DNA of 52,115 bases from Sulfurovum sp. (GTDB lineage Bacteria; Campylobacterota; Campylobacteria; Campylobacterales; Sulfurovaceae). The DNA is taken from NCBI GenBank assembly GCA_026989435.1, contig JALSJI010000072.1:1-52115 (forward strand). The letters are read 5' to 3'. The notes under the pieces are model-generated. The model was not told where the DNA came from, made no database searches, and worked only from the letters and a program-made list of their open reading frames with translations. Made by a program: the position numbers and the translations under genes. Shown in pieces: positions 41,390 through 49,900 of this stretch (position 1 is the first letter of the stretch; each line of letters starts with the position of its first letter).

Positions 41390-41409
41390 GCTTCTCTAGG
41401 AAGCTTTGT
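41390..41409 (+). terminator. possible terminator after nuoN
   Basis: GCTTC-TCTAG-GAAGC followed by TTTGT, about 85 bases after the nuoN stop and just before the convergent miaA end. The stem is only 5 bp. A longer interrupted stem (AAAACAGGTAG ... CTACTGTTTT, about 41326-41376) precedes it. Confidence 0.35.
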
Positions 41410-41426
41410 ATAAAGAAGCAATTTGT

Positions 41427-42332
41427 TTATTTAGGGTATGACAAGAGCAGCCTCTCTAGCTCTTTTATGCTCCCTTTTATCACATCTTTAAATTGTGAGT
41501 TGTTGAATGTGTTTTGCCGCTTGGCTAGGCGTGCAGTGTTTATAGTGATTTTTTCACAAAGCATTGTTCTGTCATAGATACCGTCTAGATAGGCAAGTGT
41601 CTCTTTGATACCGATAGAGTTCATACAGTGTAGAGATCTTGAGTAGTTTTTTTCTAAATTAGACACTTCATCGATAAGACCGTTTTTTAACATCTCTTTA
41701 GTACGTTTTGATATACGGTCTCTTAGTAGTTTCCTCTCCCAGTGAATACTATAGATAGGCAAGGGTGTAGTGATAATAGGTTTGGGAGGATGGAGCATAA
41801 AATATTGTGTGGGAATGAGGGATGTTTCAAAATAGATATGCAAAGCCTTCTCTATGCGGTACCGGTCATTTGCCTCTATCTTTGCCATAAACCGTCTATC
41901 TAAATCATAAAGAAAGGCATAGGCTAAGTGTAGATTCCGTAGATATTGTTTTGTTTTCAATTTTGTAGCATCTGATACGGAGGGCATTTGGCTGATCCCT
42001 TCACTTAAGATTTTAAGATAAAAACCGGTACCGCCGACAATAATCAAGGGCCTCTTCTCTTGTGCACATATGCAATAGGCATCTTGATATAAACGGATAA
42101 AAAGTGTTACATCAAAATGTTCATGGGGATAGATACAGTCTATACCAAAGTGCCGAATACTTTTACGCTCTTTAAGGCTTGGCTTAGCTGAGGCAATATC
42201 TATCTGTTTATAAACTGCCAAGGAGTCCAGGGAGAGAATATGGGCATTGAGCTTCTGTGCAACTTTAATAGCAAGAGATGTTTTTCCCGAGGCAGTGGGA
42301 CCGATAATCGCTAGTTGTCGAATGCTTTGCAT
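41427..42332 (-). CDS. miaA: tRNA dimethylallyltransferase
   Basis: It adds a dimethylallyl group to A37 of tRNAs reading U-starting codons. The 301-residue product has the P-loop IGPTASGKTSLA (~9-20), SLDSLAVYKQIDIASAKPS (~34-52) with the catalytic aspartate, the VGGTGFYLKIL segment (~98) and NDRYRIEKALHIY (~155). It converges with nuoN and diverges from the phosphatidyltransferase gene. Confidence 0.95.
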   Translation of the reverse strand: MQSIRQLAIIGPTASGKTSLAIKVAQKLNAHILSLDSLAVYKQIDIASAKPSLKERKSIRHFGIDCIYPHEHFDVTLFIRLYQDAYCICAQEKRPLIIVGGTGFYLKILSEGISQMPSVSDATKLKTKQYLRNLHLAYAFLYDLDRRFMAKIEANDRYRIEKALHIYFETSLIPTQYFMLHPPKPIITTPLPIYSIHWERKLLRDRISKRTKEMLKNGLIDEVSNLEKNYSRSLHCMNSIGIKETLAYLDGIYDRTMLCEKITINTARLAKRQNTFNNSQFKDVIKGSIKELERLLLSYPK

Positions 42333-42337
42333 ATATA

Positions 42338-42346
42338 ATCATACCA
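42338..42346 (-). promoter_or_regulatory. extended -10 box of miaA, leaderless geometry
   Basis: On the minus strand TGGTATGAT ends 5 bases before the miaA ATG. The 5 bases (TATAT) leave no room for a ribosome binding site. Confidence 0.45.
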
Positions 42347-42393
42347 TAACACCAAACAAGGTAAAATAAGAGTTCTTAAATGGAGGGCAGAGT

Positions 42394-42951
42394 ATGGATC
42401 TATTTGATAAACACAATCGTTTTAATCTTGCAAATCTAGTAACATATCTCAATGTAGCTCTTGGGATTATAGCGATTTATTTTATTGTACAAGGTAACTT
42501 TTTTATAGCGATTATTGTGGCATGGATTGCAGGTGCGTGTGACATATTAGACGGTAAATTGGCACGAAGGTATAAGCTCTCAAGTGAATTTGGTATACAG
42601 TTGGATTCTTTTGCAGATTTTCTCTCTTTTGTTGTGATGCCTCCGTTTTTGCTTTTTTATGCAATGAAGCCTAGCATAACGAGTGTTTTTGCGGAGATTA
42701 CGGTGGGGTTTGTCTTTATATTCTATATTATTTCCGGTCTAAGAAGATTGATAGAATTTAATCTTAAGGTAGAAGAGGGGGAGGTTGCCAAATATTTTGA
42801 AGGCGTGCCTACACCGTTGGGCGCGATTTTGTTATGGGTGCTTTATCTTCTTTTTTCCTACGAGATATTTTCATCTTGCGCGATTATCTCTTTTTTGGTA
42901 TTTCTTATTGCATGGTCGATGAATTCAACACTTAAAATACCGCACCCATAA
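42394..42951 (+). CDS. pssA: CDP-alcohol phosphatidyltransferase, probably phosphatidylserine synthase
   Basis: The 185-residue product is an integral membrane enzyme with ~5-6 spans. It carries the complete CDP-alcohol motif: ACDILDGKLARRYKLSSEFG followed by IQLDSFAD (~47-75), with all four aspartates. The continuation LSFVVMPPFLLFY is closer to PssA than to PgsA, so phosphatidylserine synthesis is the likely role, but a related head group cannot be excluded. It is shorter than the ~240-residue PssA of Campylobacter. GGAGG lies 8 bases before the ATG. Confidence 0.75.
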   Translation: MDLFDKHNRFNLANLVTYLNVALGIIAIYFIVQGNFFIAIIVAWIAGACDILDGKLARRYKLSSEFGIQLDSFADFLSFVVMPPFLLFYAMKPSITSVFAEITVGFVFIFYIISGLRRLIEFNLKVEEGEVAKYFEGVPTPLGAILLWVLYLLFSYEIFSSCAIISFLVFLIAWSMNSTLKIPHP

Positions 42952-42998
42952 TTAGAGTCGTTCAAATGAGAAATGAGAAATTATTAAGAGGAGGCAGG

Positions 42999-43862
42999 GT
43001 GAAAAAGCTTCTGTCCGACTTTTTTGAGTTGGTGATGTTTAAGCACTCCGTATTCTCTTTACCGTTTATTTTTATTGCCATGCTTGTTGCTTCATTGCAT
43101 GAGAGTGGGAGTGGCTGGTTTGGATGGAGACTACTATTGCTTGCTTCGCTTGCAGCAGTTACTGCACGTAATTTTGCGATGGGTGTCAACAGATTGCTTG
43201 ATAGAGATATTGACATATTAAATCCCCGTACCAACCGAAGACCGTCGGTTGACGGTAGAATATCGCAAAATCAAATCATAGCCTTTATTCTTATCAATGC
43301 ATGCGGATTTGTTCTTACGGCATATTATATTAATGCATTGGCATTTAAACTCTCTTTTCCTATTTTGGCGATACTGGGTGCTTATACGCATTTTAAGCGA
43401 TTTTCTGTTCTTGCCCATGTTATTTTGGGACTCTCTTTGGGATTGGCCCCTATAGCAGGTGTTGTGGCAATTAGTGGAGAGATTACTCTATGGTCTCTTT
43501 ATCTGGCTATTGGTGTGATGTTTTGGGTGGCGGGTTTTGATCTGCTTTACTCTTTACAGGATATGGCATTTGATAAAGCACACAATCTCTACTCAATCCC
43601 TGCCAAGTACGGTATAAAAAAAACGATTTGGATTGCACGTTTTTTTCATCTCTTGACACTCTTTTTTTGGGCTTTGTTCGTCAATAGTTCCGAGTTGGGT
43701 ATATGGGCTAAACTCGCTGTAATTTTCAGTGCTGCAATGCTTAGTTATGAGCACTATATTGTGGCAAAAGACTTTACAAAAATAGACAAGGCTTTTTTTG
43801 TTGTCAACGGCTATTTAGGATTTGTCTTTCTTGCATTGGTGGTGATTGAAGTCTCAAACTAG
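42999..43862 (+). CDS. UbiA-family polyprenyltransferase (probably menaquinone pathway, MqnP/UbiA)
   Basis: It attaches a polyprenyl chain to an aromatic acid in quinone synthesis. The GTG at 42999 is preferred because AGAGGAGG lies 4 bases upstream; an in-frame ATG at 42966 has no ribosome binding site and adds 11 charged residues. The product has 287 residues and ~8 spans. The first Asp-rich motif is [19 protein letters not shown] (~68-86) and the second is in [20 protein letters not shown] (~185-204). Campylobacterota use the futalosine route to menaquinone, so MqnP is likely; that is inference. Confidence 0.85.
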   Translation: MKKLLSDFFELVMFKHSVFSLPFIFIAMLVASLHESGSGWFGWRLLLLASLAAVTARNFAMGVNRLLDRDIDILNPRTNRRPSVDGRISQNQIIAFILINACGFVLTAYYINALAFKLSFPILAILGAYTHFKRFSVLAHVILGLSLGLAPIAGVVAISGEITLWSLYLAIGVMFWVAGFDLLYSLQDMAFDKAHNLYSIPAKYGIKKTIWIARFFHLLTLFFWALFVNSSELGIWAKLAVIFSAAMLSYEHYIVAKDFTKIDKAFFVVNGYLGFVFLALVVIEVSN

Positions 43863-43882
43863 AGACAAAATAAAGATACTTC

Positions 43883-43891
43883 TGGTATAAT
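43883..43891 (+). promoter_or_regulatory. extended -10 promoter of tRNA-Arg
   Basis: TGGTATAAT, ending 14 bases before the mature tRNA 5' end, in the 43-base gap after the prenyltransferase gene. Confidence 0.55.
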
Positions 43892-43905
43892 TGCACTCCA
43901 AATAT

Positions 43906-43982
43906 GCACCCATAGCTCAGCTGGATAGAGCATCGGTTTGCGGTACCGAAGGTCTCAGGTTCGAATCCTGATGGGTGTACCA
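43906..43982 (+). tRNA. tRNA-Arg (anticodon GCG)
   Basis: The cloverleaf is complete: acceptor GCACCCA with TGGGTGT (a G1:U72 pair), D arm with G18 G19 A20 (A20 is an arginine identity base), anticodon stem TCGGT/ACCGA around TTGCGGT, T arm CAGGTTCGAATCCTG and encoded CCA at 43980-43982. The first anticodon base is G rather than the A (inosine) usual for bacterial tRNA-Arg of the CGN box. Confidence 0.95.
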
Positions 43983-44045
43983 TCTCTTTTGATAGATACC
44001 TTTATTCTCACTGCTTAACAAACCAACCCCTAATCAGAGTTACAC

Positions 44046-44051
44046 TATAAT
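44046..44051 (+). promoter_or_regulatory. -10 box of the ChePep-like/gmk transcript
   Basis: TATAAT 28 bases before the ATG at 44080. Confidence 0.5.
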
Positions 44052-44079
44052 CATAAACAACATACTTATGGAGAAAAAA

Positions 44080-44844
44080 ATGAATATTTTACTCATCAAT
44101 ACCAATCCGGTAGTTTCTAGACTTTTGTCTCTTTGTATACGTGATCGCTCTATTGTATTAGAAGAGATTACGGAGCCGGAAGAGTCTCAACGCGATAGTT
44201 ATGAGTTTGTTTTTGTAGATGAGGCTTCATATACGAAAAAAGTAGAGCAGTTAGAGAGATATCTCTCTATAAGGAAAAAGGTATTTTTTACCAAAGAAAA
44301 TATCCATATTGAAGGATTTGACTTTTGTATACAAAAACCTTTTTTACCCTCTGAAATTTTAGAGATACTAGAGAGCAGCTATAAGGGAAAAAAGGAGGAG
44401 AAACAAGCTGGCACGAAGGTACTTGACAAAGAGGAGGTAGAAAAGATCAAAACATTGCTTGATCTGGATGAGACAGAGAGAAACGGCAACGATAAAGTAC
44501 TAAGTGAAGAGGCTCGCAAAATCGAGGCGATAAAAGAGCAGTTGACTGCACAAGGACTTAAGATTATCGCGGAGAAAGAGATATTTGACAAGACTGAAGC
44601 AGTCGGCATAAAGCATGATCTAACCCCTTTTATAGAGGAGTCTAAGTTTTTAAAGCAGTCAAAGAAGAAAAAAGTCAAAAACGGAGCATCCAAGAAAATA
44701 AAAAATAAAATAGCACATAAAAAAGACGATCTTATCGTGCAAGCAGTTGAAATGGCAATGCGCACGTTAAAGAAAAAAGAGCGAAAACGCTTGCTAAAAG
44801 GAAAAGCTGTACAAATTACAATCCAAATAGAAGGTGAGGTTTGA
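44080..44844 (+). CDS. ChePep-like protein: degenerate receiver domain plus charged tail
   Basis: The ATG at 44080 is chosen because GGAG lies 6 bases upstream, leaving 254 residues; an ATG four codons earlier overlaps that site. Residues ~1-105 look like a receiver domain (FVFVDEAS with a candidate Asp, VFFTKEN, FCIQKPFLPSEIL with the conserved Lys) but lack the N-terminal acidic pair. The remainder is rich in Lys and Glu and ends with a basic segment (LKKKERKRLLKGKAVQITIQ). The place directly before gmk-tatA-argS is that of HP0322 and Cj1178c, the poly-E protein ChePep, which acts at flagellar poles in chemotaxis. No flagellar gene is in this window. Confidence 0.65.
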   Translation: MNILLINTNPVVSRLLSLCIRDRSIVLEEITEPEESQRDSYEFVFVDEASYTKKVEQLERYLSIRKKVFFTKENIHIEGFDFCIQKPFLPSEILEILESSYKGKKEEKQAGTKVLDKEEVEKIKTLLDLDETERNGNDKVLSEEARKIEAIKEQLTAQGLKIIAEKEIFDKTEAVGIKHDLTPFIEESKFLKQSKKKKVKNGASKKIKNKIAHKKDDLIVQAVEMAMRTLKKKERKRLLKGKAVQITIQIEGEV

Positions 44845-45461
44845 TGCAAAAAGGTGCTATTTTAGTCCTATCCGGTCCTAGCGGTTCGGGGAAAAGTACG
44901 GTTATAAATGCTGCATCGGAAGAGATAGGAGAGTACTATTTTTCTATCTCAACAACCACACGAGCCAAAAGAGAGGGTGAGGTTGACGGGGTAGATTACT
45001 TTTTTGTCGATAGAGAAGATTTTGAAGAAGATATCAAGGCAGGCAATTTTTTAGAATATGCTCAGGTACACGGTAACTATTATGGCACATCGTTAAAACC
45101 CGTTAAAGAGGCACTGAAAGAGGGGAAATTGGTTATTTTTGACATTGATGTGCAGGGACATAGACTTGTACGTGCTAAAATGAACGATATAACCACCTCC
45201 GTGTTTATTACCCCGCCAACGCTTAAAGAGCTAGAAAAACGTTTACGTGCGAGATCTACGGATGACGAGGCTGTAATAGCCAAACGTCTACAGAATGCTA
45301 AAAGCGAAATAGCGGCTGCGGGAGAATATGATTTTACCATTATTAATGACAGTGTTGAGGTTGCTGCCAAGCAATTTGTTACCGTGAGCAAGGCTGCGAG
45401 ATTAAAGCAAAGCAGAGAGTCAAGAGAAAAATTTATCAAAGAGTGGTTTGGTGAAGAGTAA
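44844..45461 (+). CDS. gmk: guanylate kinase
   Basis: It phosphorylates GMP to GDP. The ATG at 44844 shares its A with the preceding stop (TGATG) and follows AAGGTGAGG; product 205 residues. The P-loop is LSGPSGSGKSTVI (~9-21). The GMP-binding segment is SISTTTRAKREGEVDGVDYF (~37-56), followed by the FLEYAQVHGNYYGTS segment (~72-86). Confidence 0.96.
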   Translation: MQKGAILVLSGPSGSGKSTVINAASEEIGEYYFSISTTTRAKREGEVDGVDYFFVDREDFEEDIKAGNFLEYAQVHGNYYGTSLKPVKEALKEGKLVIFDIDVQGHRLVRAKMNDITTSVFITPPTLKELEKRLRARSTDDEAVIAKRLQNAKSEIAAAGEYDFTIINDSVEVAAKQFVTVSKAARLKQSRESREKFIKEWFGEE

Positions 45462-45527
45462 ACTTAAACATTTTGCTGTATAATAATTCAAATTAATGTT
45501 CACTGTAACAAAATTAAAGGATTGACT

Positions 45528-45773
45528 ATGGGTATGCCAAGTATGCCAGAACTCTTGATTGTATTAGCAATAGTAGTGCTTCTTTTCGGGGCGAAAAAAA
45601 TTCCTGATTTAGCCAAAGGCATGGGTAAAGGTATTAAAGATTTTAAAAAAGCAATCAAAGAAGATGATGAAGAGCCTAAAGAGATTGCCAAAACGGAAGA
45701 TCAAAAGATTGAAACAACTATTGAAGAGGTACAATCAGGCAAGCAAGAGGAGAAAAAAAGCGAAAACGTTTAA
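45528..45773 (+). CDS. tatA: Sec-independent (Tat) translocase subunit TatA/E
   Basis: The ATG at 45528 has AAAGGA six bases upstream, giving 81 residues. One short membrane span ([20 protein letters not shown]) with the [20 protein letters not shown] hinge and amphipathic helix is diagnostic. A charged Glu/Lys tail follows. The gmk-tatA-argS order is conserved in Campylobacter and Helicobacter. Confidence 0.95.
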   Translation: MGMPSMPELLIVLAIVVLLFGAKKIPDLAKGMGKGIKDFKKAIKEDDEEPKEIAKTEDQKIETTIEEVQSGKQEEKKSENV

Positions 45774-45790
45774 TGCCTTGTTCCCTACCC

Positions 45791-45816
45791 GGTTACGAGT
45801 GAAGGTTTTCGTAACC
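45791..45816 (+). terminator. 8-bp hairpin between tatA and argS
   Basis: GGTTACGA (45791-45798) pairs with TCGTAACC (45809-45816), 25 bases before the argS start. No T-run follows, so it may modulate rather than end transcription. Confidence 0.45.
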
Positions 45817-45841
45817 ACTACACCATCCACACGGAAAATCT

Positions 45842-47539
45842 ATGAAATTAAAATCACATATTCACAATATAATTAAAGATGCTTTTGTAAAAGCGGATAT
45901 TAAGTATGAGCCTGTAATGGTCTCTGAAGCCAGCAAACCGGAGTTTGGAGACTATCAGTTTAACGGTGCCATGGCACTTTCTAAAAAATTGAAAAAAAAT
46001 CCTAGAGAGATAGCACAAAATATTCTGGATGCATTAGATTGTACGGGAATGCTTGCTAAAGCAGAAATTGCAGGGCCCGGGTTTATCAATTTATGGCTCA
46101 ATCCTCTCTGGTTGGCAAAAGAGTCTCAGATAGCATTACAAGATGTGCGCTTGGGGATAAAAAAACGAGACAATCCTATAAAAGTAGTGGTAGATTACTC
46201 AGGCCCAAACATGGCAAAAGAGATGCATGTAGGACATTTACGCTCTACGATTATCGGCGATACTCTCGCAAATCTTCTTAGCTTTTTAGGAGATGAGGTG
46301 ATTCGCCAAAATCATATTGGGGACTGGGGTACTCAGTTTGGTATGCTGATTGCTTATCTTGAGATGAAAGATGAAGATGGCTCGGTAAGTTTAAAAGATT
46401 TAGAACAGTTTTATAAAGATGCCAAGGCTGAGTTTGATGCCAATGAAGAGTTTGCGGACAAAGCTAGAGAATATGTGGTAAAGATACAATCGGGTGATAA
46501 ACATTGTTTACAGTTATGGCAAAAGTTTATTGACATCTCTTTGGGACATTGTCAAGAGGTGTATGACAAGCTTGATGTCAATCTAAGACCCGATGATGTG
46601 AGGGCAGAGAGTTTTTATAATGATGCACTCCCTAAGGTGATAGAGGCGTTAGATGCAAAAGGGATGCTTGTACAAAGCAATGGAGCACAGTGTGTCTTTT
46701 TGGAAGAAGAAGAGACACCCGTCATTGTTCAAAAGGGTGACGGCGGATACCTTTATGCTACAACGGACCTTGCAGCGTTACGTTATAGAGTAGAGGTGTT
46801 GGGTGCAAGACGTATCTCCTATGTGGTAGATGCAAGACAGCGTGAACATTTTAAGCAGATTTTCATGGTAGCAAAAGAGGCAGGTTTCGTCTCTAAAAAT
46901 GTAAAACTTGAGCATATTGCCTTTGGTACGATGATGGATAAAGAGGGTAAACCTTTTAAAACACGTGACGGCGGTACCGTCAAGTTGATTGACTTGCTTG
47001 ATGAAGCTGTTGTCAAAGCAAGTGAAACCATTAAAAACAAAGAGGATTACAGTAAAGAAGAGATAGATGCATTGGCAAAGATTATAGGAATTGGAGCAGT
47101 AAAATATGCCGATCTATCTATCAATCGTGAATCAAACTATATCTTCAGTTGGGACAAAATGCTCTCTTTTGAGGGGAATACGTCACTCTATATGCAGTAT
47201 GCCTATGCAAGAATCCGGAGTCTTTTTAGAAGACATGGAGGCTCTATAAAGGGAGAGATTGTCATTGGCGATACACTAGAGCATAGACTTGTCGTGATGC
47301 TATTACGCTTTGAAGATGTTTTGGAGCGTGCGGCAGAAGATGCAAGCCCCCATTTGATTACGACATATCTCTACGAGTTAGTAACACTCTTTATGCGTTT
47401 TTATGAGCAGAATCCTATACTAAAAGACGGGGTAGAAAAAGAGGTCAAAATGAGCAGGTTGCTCATAGCAGATCTTACTGCCAAGACAATCAAACAGGGG
47501 TTGAGACTTCTTGGTATCAAGGTAGTAGAGAAGCTGTGA
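45842..47539 (+). CDS. argS: arginyl-tRNA synthetase
   Basis: It charges tRNA-Arg. The 565-residue class I enzyme has VDYSGPNMAKEMHVGHLRST (~115-134) with the HVGH signature, NHIGDWGTQFGML (~157-169), the tRNA-binding N-terminal domain (residues 1-100) and the C-terminal helical anticodon-binding domain starting near SLYMQYAYARIRS (~454). A tRNA-Arg gene lies 1.9 kb upstream. Confidence 0.96.
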   Translation: MKLKSHIHNIIKDAFVKADIKYEPVMVSEASKPEFGDYQFNGAMALSKKLKKNPREIAQNILDALDCTGMLAKAEIAGPGFINLWLNPLWLAKESQIALQDVRLGIKKRDNPIKVVVDYSGPNMAKEMHVGHLRSTIIGDTLANLLSFLGDEVIRQNHIGDWGTQFGMLIAYLEMKDEDGSVSLKDLEQFYKDAKAEFDANEEFADKAREYVVKIQSGDKHCLQLWQKFIDISLGHCQEVYDKLDVNLRPDDVRAESFYNDALPKVIEALDAKGMLVQSNGAQCVFLEEEETPVIVQKGDGGYLYATTDLAALRYRVEVLGARRISYVVDARQREHFKQIFMVAKEAGFVSKNVKLEHIAFGTMMDKEGKPFKTRDGGTVKLIDLLDEAVVKASETIKNKEDYSKEEIDALAKIIGIGAVKYADLSINRESNYIFSWDKMLSFEGNTSLYMQYAYARIRSLFRRHGGSIKGEIVIGDTLEHRLVVMLLRFEDVLERAAEDASPHLITTYLYELVTLFMRFYEQNPILKDGVEKEVKMSRLLIADLTAKTIKQGLRLLGIKVVEKL

Positions 47540-47578
47540 CAAGATGAGAAACAAGAGAGTAAAGAGTATATCGTGAAA

Positions 47579-47899
47579 ATGTTGATTATGTCGGCAACAC
47601 TGGCAACTATTGCTTTGATTTACTATCGCTATAGGCAAGAGAAAAACTTGAAAAAAATCTTGATTTCGCTTGGGACATTTGCAGTGATTGTCGCATTGGG
47701 CGTTGTAGGAAATATAACAAGGGCTATAGTACCGCTTTTTATAGCGCATGAAATATTGATCATAATAGCATGGGGTGCGTTGTTTTTTTATCTTTTTAAA
47801 AATCGCTACTGTATAGGGTGTTTTCTGGCACCTTTGGCAACCATAGTTCTGTTTTTTATTTTAGCATTTTTGGGCGGTTCAAGCGATTATGTCTTTTAA
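47579..47899 (+). CDS. small integral membrane protein of unknown function
   Basis: About 106 residues from the ATG at 47579 (a GTG two codons upstream is an alternative). Four hydrophobic segments are visible: the N terminus, ILISLGTFAVIVALGVVG, FIAHEILIIIAWGALFFYLF and LAPLATIVLFFILAFLG, with a lone pair of cysteines (CIGC) between the last two. The gene lies between argS and the convergent nadD-rsfS gene, whose end it overlaps by 4 bases. I recognise no family. Confidence 0.6.
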   Translation: MLIMSATLATIALIYYRYRQEKNLKKILISLGTFAVIVALGVVGNITRAIVPLFIAHEILIIIAWGALFFYLFKNRYCIGCFLAPLATIVLFFILAFLGGSSDYVF

Positions 47900-48810
47900 A
47901 TACGCTCTTTTTCTTTTTGTTGATTTTCAAGCAATTGGGTTAAAAATTGCTCCAATGAATAGCGCTGCCTATACTCCGGTATCATGATATGAATAAGGAT
48001 ATCCCCTAAATCAGCCACTATCCACTCATCGCTTATGTCGGCAGCCAAAATGGTATCTTCATGTGTTTTGAGAACTGTTTTTAGGTGCTCAAAAAGGGCT
48101 GTCGTATGTTTGCTGTTAAGTGCATTTGCAATGACAACCCGTTTCGCGATATATTCAGCCTTTTCAAGGTTAAACACTTCAATCTCTTCTGCTTTTTTTT
48201 CATCAAGTACGACTACGATGTTTTTGACTCTCTCTTCTATGTTCATTTGCTTTTTTCCTTTAAGTACGTCTTGTACGGATTTTTTTATTTTTTTGTCAAT
48301 ATAGTGGAGGGCACCCTGCTCTCTAATTTTGGTAGAGTTTGCATCACTTTGAAGTGTCAGTACTTTCCACTTTCTAAGGTGGTTTGTATACAGTTCATAG
48401 CCGTCGCGTGTGATAATGACCCAAGTCATATTGGCATTGAGCCACTCAAATTGATGCCATTGTGACAATCTCTCTAGGTTATCGGCTCCGATGATAAGAT
48501 ACTTGACACGGTACACCTTGCTGAAATATGTTACGGTGTCGAAAGTATACATGGGTTTACCTGCTTCAATCTCATAGGCTTCCACACTTACTTTGTCAAT
48601 CGAGTCAAAGAGTGTATGACACCACTTCAGACGTTGCGAAGGCAAAGCGTGGGCGGTATCTTTAAAGGGATTTAAATAGGCAGGGACTACAAGAAGCTTG
48701 TCTATCTCTAAATGTTCAATCGCAAGCCGGACAATTTTTTGGTGCCCTAAATGCGGAGGATCGAAACTACCCCCATAAAATGTGACGATAGGCTTGGACT
48801 CATTAACCAA
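47896..48810 (-). CDS. nadD: fused nicotinate-nucleotide adenylyltransferase - ribosomal silencing factor (NadD-RsfS)
   Basis: The frame is continuous for 304 residues. Residues ~1-188 are NadD, with TFYGGSFDPPHLGHQKIV (the HxGH nucleotidyltransferase site), IIGADNLERLSQWH and SDANSTKIREQ (the ISxxxxR motif). Residues 189-304, from NIEERVKNIVVVLDEKKAEE, form RsfS, ending with EWIVADLGDILIHIM and YRQRYSLEQFL. In Campylobacter these are neighbouring separate genes. An internal ATG (48246) begins the RsfS part and has AAAGGA nine bases upstream, so RsfS may also be made alone. Its promoter region is shared with gap. Confidence 0.9.
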   Translation of the reverse strand: MVNESKPIVTFYGGSFDPPHLGHQKIVRLAIEHLEIDKLLVVPAYLNPFKDTAHALPSQRLKWCHTLFDSIDKVSVEAYEIEAGKPMYTFDTVTYFSKVYRVKYLIIGADNLERLSQWHQFEWLNANMTWVIITRDGYELYTNHLRKWKVLTLQSDANSTKIREQGALHYIDKKIKKSVQDVLKGKKQMNIEERVKNIVVVLDEKKAEEIEVFNLEKAEYIAKRVVIANALNSKHTTALFEHLKTVLKTHEDTILAADISDEWIVADLGDILIHIMIPEYRQRYSLEQFLTQLLENQQKEKERI

Positions 48811-48829
48811 AAACTAACCTTATTTACTG

Positions 48830-48864
48830 TAATATTGCATAATTTTACCATAATATTACATAAT
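48830..48864. promoter_or_regulatory. phased 14-base direct repeat between nadD-rsfS and gap
   Basis: TAATATTGCATAAT (48830-48843) recurs as TAATATTACATAAT (48851-48864), 13 of 14 bases identical and 21 bases apart, two turns of the helix. The outer parts also form the inverted repeat GTAATATT...AATATTAC. It looks like a regulator binding site, or overlapping -10 regions of divergent promoters. Confidence 0.5.
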
Positions 48865-48897
48865 AAATTCTAAGAGCGAAGGGAATACGATATTCAC

Positions 48898-49890
48898 ATG
48901 GCAGTAAAAGTAGCAATTAACGGATTGGGTAGAATCGGAAGATGCGTGGCACGTATCATAGCAGATAGAGATGACATAGAGCTTGTAGCGGTCAATGCAA
49001 GTGCTAGTGAGGAGATGCTTGCGTATCAGGTAAAGTATGATTCGGTGCACGGAACACGTCACGATGTCTCCGTCTCAAACGGTTTTTTACATATCGGCAG
49101 TACCAAAGCACAACTATTTTCTCAGCGTGATTTAAGTAAGATTGATTTTGCTTCTGCCGGCGCTGAAGTGGTGCTGGAGTGTACGGGGGCATTTTTGACA
49201 GCAGAGTCCGTAAAGCCGTATTTGGATAACGGTATTAAAAAGGTACTCTTCTCTGCTCCTGCTAAAGATGATACTCCTACATATGTATTGGGTGCTAATG
49301 CAGAGGAGTATGCAGGGGAGGCAGTTATTTCCAATGCCTCATGTACGACAAACGGATTGGCACCTGTAGCCAAAGTACTTGACGATGCCTTTGGGATAGA
49401 AAACGGCTTGATGACAACCATACACTCCTATACTTCTTCTCAGCCCATATTGGATGCCAAACATAAAAAAGATCCTAGAAAAGGTAGAGCAGGTGCGAGC
49501 AATCTCGTACCTACAAGTACAGGTGCAGCAAAAGCAATTTCTAAAGTATTGCCTACATTGACAGGAAAACTGAATGGACAGGCGATTCGTGTTCCTACGG
49601 CAGATGTATCTATCGTGGATCTAACAGTTACACTTGCTAAAGACGTCACTTTAGAATCTGTACAAGAAGCATTTAAAGCAGCGGCAGAGGGTTCTCATAA
49701 AGGAATTCTCGGCGTAGATGAGGAGTACAGGGTCTCTATGGATTTTGTCGGTGAAGAGCTAAGTACGGTAGTCCCGCTAGATACGATTCAGGTCATTGGC
49801 AAGAATATGATAAAGGTACTTTCATGGTATGACAACGAGTGGGGGTACTCCTGTAGACTTGTAGATATGGCAGTACATATTAGTAAATAA
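48898..49890 (+). CDS. gap: glyceraldehyde-3-phosphate dehydrogenase
   Basis: It interconverts glyceraldehyde-3-phosphate and 1,3-bisphosphoglycerate. The 330-residue product has the NAD(P) site [16 protein letters not shown] (~5-20), the catalytic Cys149 in SNASCTTNG, the catalytic histidine in IHSYTSSQ (~177) and the substrate loop [17 protein letters not shown]. First of the gap-pgk-tpiA run; in an autotroph the main direction is probably gluconeogenic. Confidence 0.97.
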   Translation: MAVKVAINGLGRIGRCVARIIADRDDIELVAVNASASEEMLAYQVKYDSVHGTRHDVSVSNGFLHIGSTKAQLFSQRDLSKIDFASAGAEVVLECTGAFLTAESVKPYLDNGIKKVLFSAPAKDDTPTYVLGANAEEYAGEAVISNASCTTNGLAPVAKVLDDAFGIENGLMTTIHSYTSSQPILDAKHKKDPRKGRAGASNLVPTSTGAAKAISKVLPTLTGKLNGQAIRVPTADVSIVDLTVTLAKDVTLESVQEAFKAAAEGSHKGILGVDEEYRVSMDFVGEELSTVVPLDTIQVIGKNMIKVLSWYDNEWGYSCRLVDMAVHISK

Positions 49891-49900
49891 GGAAAGAGAC

